A stretch of 6,445 nucleotides of DNA from Atopobium sp. (GTDB taxonomy: Bacteria > Actinomycetota > Coriobacteriia > Coriobacteriales > Atopobiaceae), in contig JABZHD010000067.1 in the NCBI GenBank assembly GCA_015259045.1, positions 1 to 6,445 of the forward strand, in the 5' to 3' direction. Each line of letters opens with the position of its first letter. The stretch's first letter is position 1. The notes below the pieces were generated by a model, which saw only the letters and a program-made list of their open reading frames with translations, made no database searches and had not been told where the DNA came from. The position numbers were made by a program, and so were the translations under genes. Positions 4,714 to 6,445 of this stretch are shown one piece after another.

Positions 4714-6445
4714 ATGGCAAACAACGTTCCACAGGCTCCTCAGCGCCCCGATGTGCCTGAGCAGAACCTGCAACTCTCAGGAGATGTCTTTATTCCAGCT
4801 CAAGTAAGTGCTGGTCAAGTCCCTGTTCTCAATCGCTCTGAGCTTAAATTGCCTTCCGATCTCAAAGTGTTCTGGATGCTGCTTAAGGTTCAGATCACCA
4901 TGATTTGGACTACGCAGGTTATAGGTGCTCGAAAGAATTTTGAGAAAAAGGTTGGCGCAAATGCCCTGCCTATTGTCGGTGGTATTTTTGCAGTTGTTGG
5001 CGCGATCTTCATGATGGTTTACATTTACGGCATTGCGACAACTCTAGCCATTGCCGGCTTCACAAGGCTGCTTCCTTTAGCAGGAATTCTTGTTGGCGCT
5101 CTACCTGGTGTTATTTTGACGTTTGTAAAGGCTAATGGCGTACTTTTTGCGTACAAGGATTACGACTTTATCATGTCGCTTCCAATCAAAAAGAGCACCA
5201 TTATCTATTCTCGCGTAGCAGCTCTGTATGCTGCAGAGGGCATTTGGTCCATCACTATTATGCTGCCAGTCTTTTTGGCCTATTTCACCTTTGAAGCGGG
5301 CACACTCCCACGTTTGATTGGCGCTTTGTTTGCACTTGTTCTTGGACCGAACCTTGCGGTTTCCGTAGCTATTCTCTTGGCTTTTGCGGTTGCAGCCCTT
5401 GCTGCAAAGCTGCACTTTAAGAACTTGGGAATGGTCATCGGTGGCGTTTTTGGCCTTTTCTTTATGGTTGCCTATCTGTTCTTTATCTTTACGGTATCTT
5501 TCAATGCAGACAAGTTTGCCCCAGGTGTGGTGGGTAATTTCCGCGACACCGTCTTTAGCGTTGCAAGTTCAGTTGGCGTAGTTTATCTTCCATCACTATG
5601 GATTGCGGATTTCTTTAATTCTGGTTCCCTTGTTAGCTTCTTACTGTTTGTCCTGGTTTCTGTTGGTGCTCCTGCAGCAATTGTGGCCATCATTTCTCGC
5701 TTCAATGATCGCATTAATGCACTAGTAAGCGAGGATAAGGTCCAGAAGAAGTTCACCACCAAACAGATTTCCACCAAGTCCGCGACGCCTTTTGTTGCTC
5801 TGATCAGAAAAGAGATTCAGACCATCACAGGTTACCCAGCAGTCTTTATAAACATGCTTTTTGGCTGCTTGCTGATGGTTATTCTCGCCTTTATTTCTCT
5901 GTTCTTTAGCACGTCGTCTATCGTGGCCTATTTTGTTCCTGCGTCCGAGGTTCCGCGCTATCTACCTTTGGCAAGAACCATCTTTGGCATGGTAACCACC
6001 TGGTTTGGCACCTCGATGTTCTGCGCTGCCAACTCTGCTGCCATTTCGTATTCGCTGGAAGGCCGCTCAAACTGGCTGATGGCAACCATGCCCGTTTCTT
6101 CAAAGCAGATTTTTGGCGCAAAGATTGCCGTTAACATGATCTACGTGCTCATCTTTAGTGTTGTGACTCAGATTTTCTTCCTGATTCCTGGTCACATCAC
6201 CATTGAAACGGCCCTGAGAAACGTCATTCTGCCGCTCTGCATTGTGTTCTTGGTGTCTAACGTTGGCCTGGCCATTGATATTCGACGTCCAAACTTTGAC
6301 TGGACTTCTGTCATCGATATCACCAAGAGAAGCCTTTCGGTCACCGTATCTTCTCTTGCGGGCACGCTGGGCTCCATGTTTGTTATCGGCGGTACGTTCA
6401 TGATGATGATTCTCCCAGTTATGGATTCGTTCGGCTCTTCAACGG
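4714..6445 (+). CDS. ABC-2-type transporter permease, two-half membrane protein (3' end outside window)
   Basis: The membrane partner of the upstream ATPase. From the ATG at 4714 (AAGGAGA at 4700-4706, good spacing) the frame stays open for 577 codons to the right edge, close to the usual length for this family. A polar, Pro-containing N-terminus (about 70 residues, then a basic stretch) precedes many hydrophobic segments. Two matching cytoplasmic motifs mark the two halves: DYDFIMSLPIKKSTIIYSR at 149-167 and a GRSNWLMATMPVSSKQIFGAK stretch from 450. Both have the (S/T)(L/M)P(I/V)-x-x-x-x-I pattern that ABC-2-like exporters place just before a membrane helix. The halves are joined by a charged loop (about residues 330-370). 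One protein thus probably supplies the whole membrane pore with two ATPase copies. The substrate is unknown; antibiotic, peptide or lipid export are all possible. No terminator is seen before the edge, so more genes may follow. Confidence 0.87.
   Translation, partial: MANNVPQAPQRPDVPEQNLQLSGDVFIPAQVSAGQVPVLNRSELKLPSDLKVFWMLLKVQITMIWTTQVIGARKNFEKKVGANALPIVGGIFAVVGAIFMMVYIYGIATTLAIAGFTRLLPLAGILVGALPGVILTFVKANGVLFAYKDYDFIMSLPIKKSTIIYSRVAALYAAEGIWSITIMLPVFLAYFTFEAGTLPRLIGALFALVLGPNLAVSVAILLAFAVAALAAKLHFKNLGMVIGGVFGLFFMVAYLFFIFTVSFNADKFAPGVVGNFRDTVFSVASSVGVVYLPSLWIADFFNSGSLVSFLLFVLVSVGAPAAIVAIISRFNDRINALVSEDKVQKKFTTKQISTKSATPFVALIRKEIQTITGYPAVFINMLFGCLLMVILAFISLFFSTSSIVAYFVPASEVPRYLPLARTIFGMVTTWFGTSMFCAANSAAISYSLEGRSNWLMATMPVSSKQIFGAKIAVNMIYVLIFSVVTQIFFLIPGHITIETALRNVILPLCIVFLVSNVGLAIDIRRPNFDWTSVIDITKRSLSVTVSSLAGTLGSMFVIGGTFMMMILPVMDSFGSST

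Overview
The window is bacterial chromosomal DNA of intermediate GC content. It has strong AGGAG-type Shine-Dalgarno sites, tight operon spacing, a HicDH-like 2-hydroxyacid dehydrogenase and Ala/Pro-rich protein tails. Together these suggest a fermentative Gram-positive bacterium, most likely an actinobacterium of the Coriobacteriia (Atopobium/Lancefieldella/Olsenella-like). This placement comes from protein flavour and has not been tested by a database search.

Layout: (1) Positions 1-401, minus strand, hold the 5' part of a 23S rRNA/tRNA (uracil-5-)-methyltransferase with an Fe-S cluster motif; it runs off the left edge. (2) A 168-bp divergent promoter region follows. (3) Positions 570-1538, plus strand, encode an NAD-dependent L-lactate/L-2-hydroxyacid dehydrogenase, closed by a clear intrinsic terminator at 1609-1643. 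(4) Positions 1644 to about 2190 are non-coding and unusually structured: two clusters of a roughly 31-bp repeat unit in inverted and direct orientation, a perfect 38-bp palindrome, a 7-bp tandem repeat, and then an A/T-rich tract. (5) From 2200 to the right edge there is one tightly packed plus-strand operon: promoter with an overlapping palindromic operator, SPFH/band-7 membrane protein, small ribbon-helix-helix (RHH) regulator, ABC ATPase with Ala/Pro-rich tails at both ends, and a two-half ABC-2-type permease that is cut by the window edge.

How the operon may work: the ATPase and permease form a predicted exporter. The SPFH protein is a two-pass membrane scaffold that could organise or stabilise it. 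The RHH protein is the best candidate to bind the palindrome over the -10 box and autoregulate the set. No substrate can be read from the sequence. This four-gene set, with its operator and the unusual tails on the ATPase, is the best candidate here for a poorly described system.
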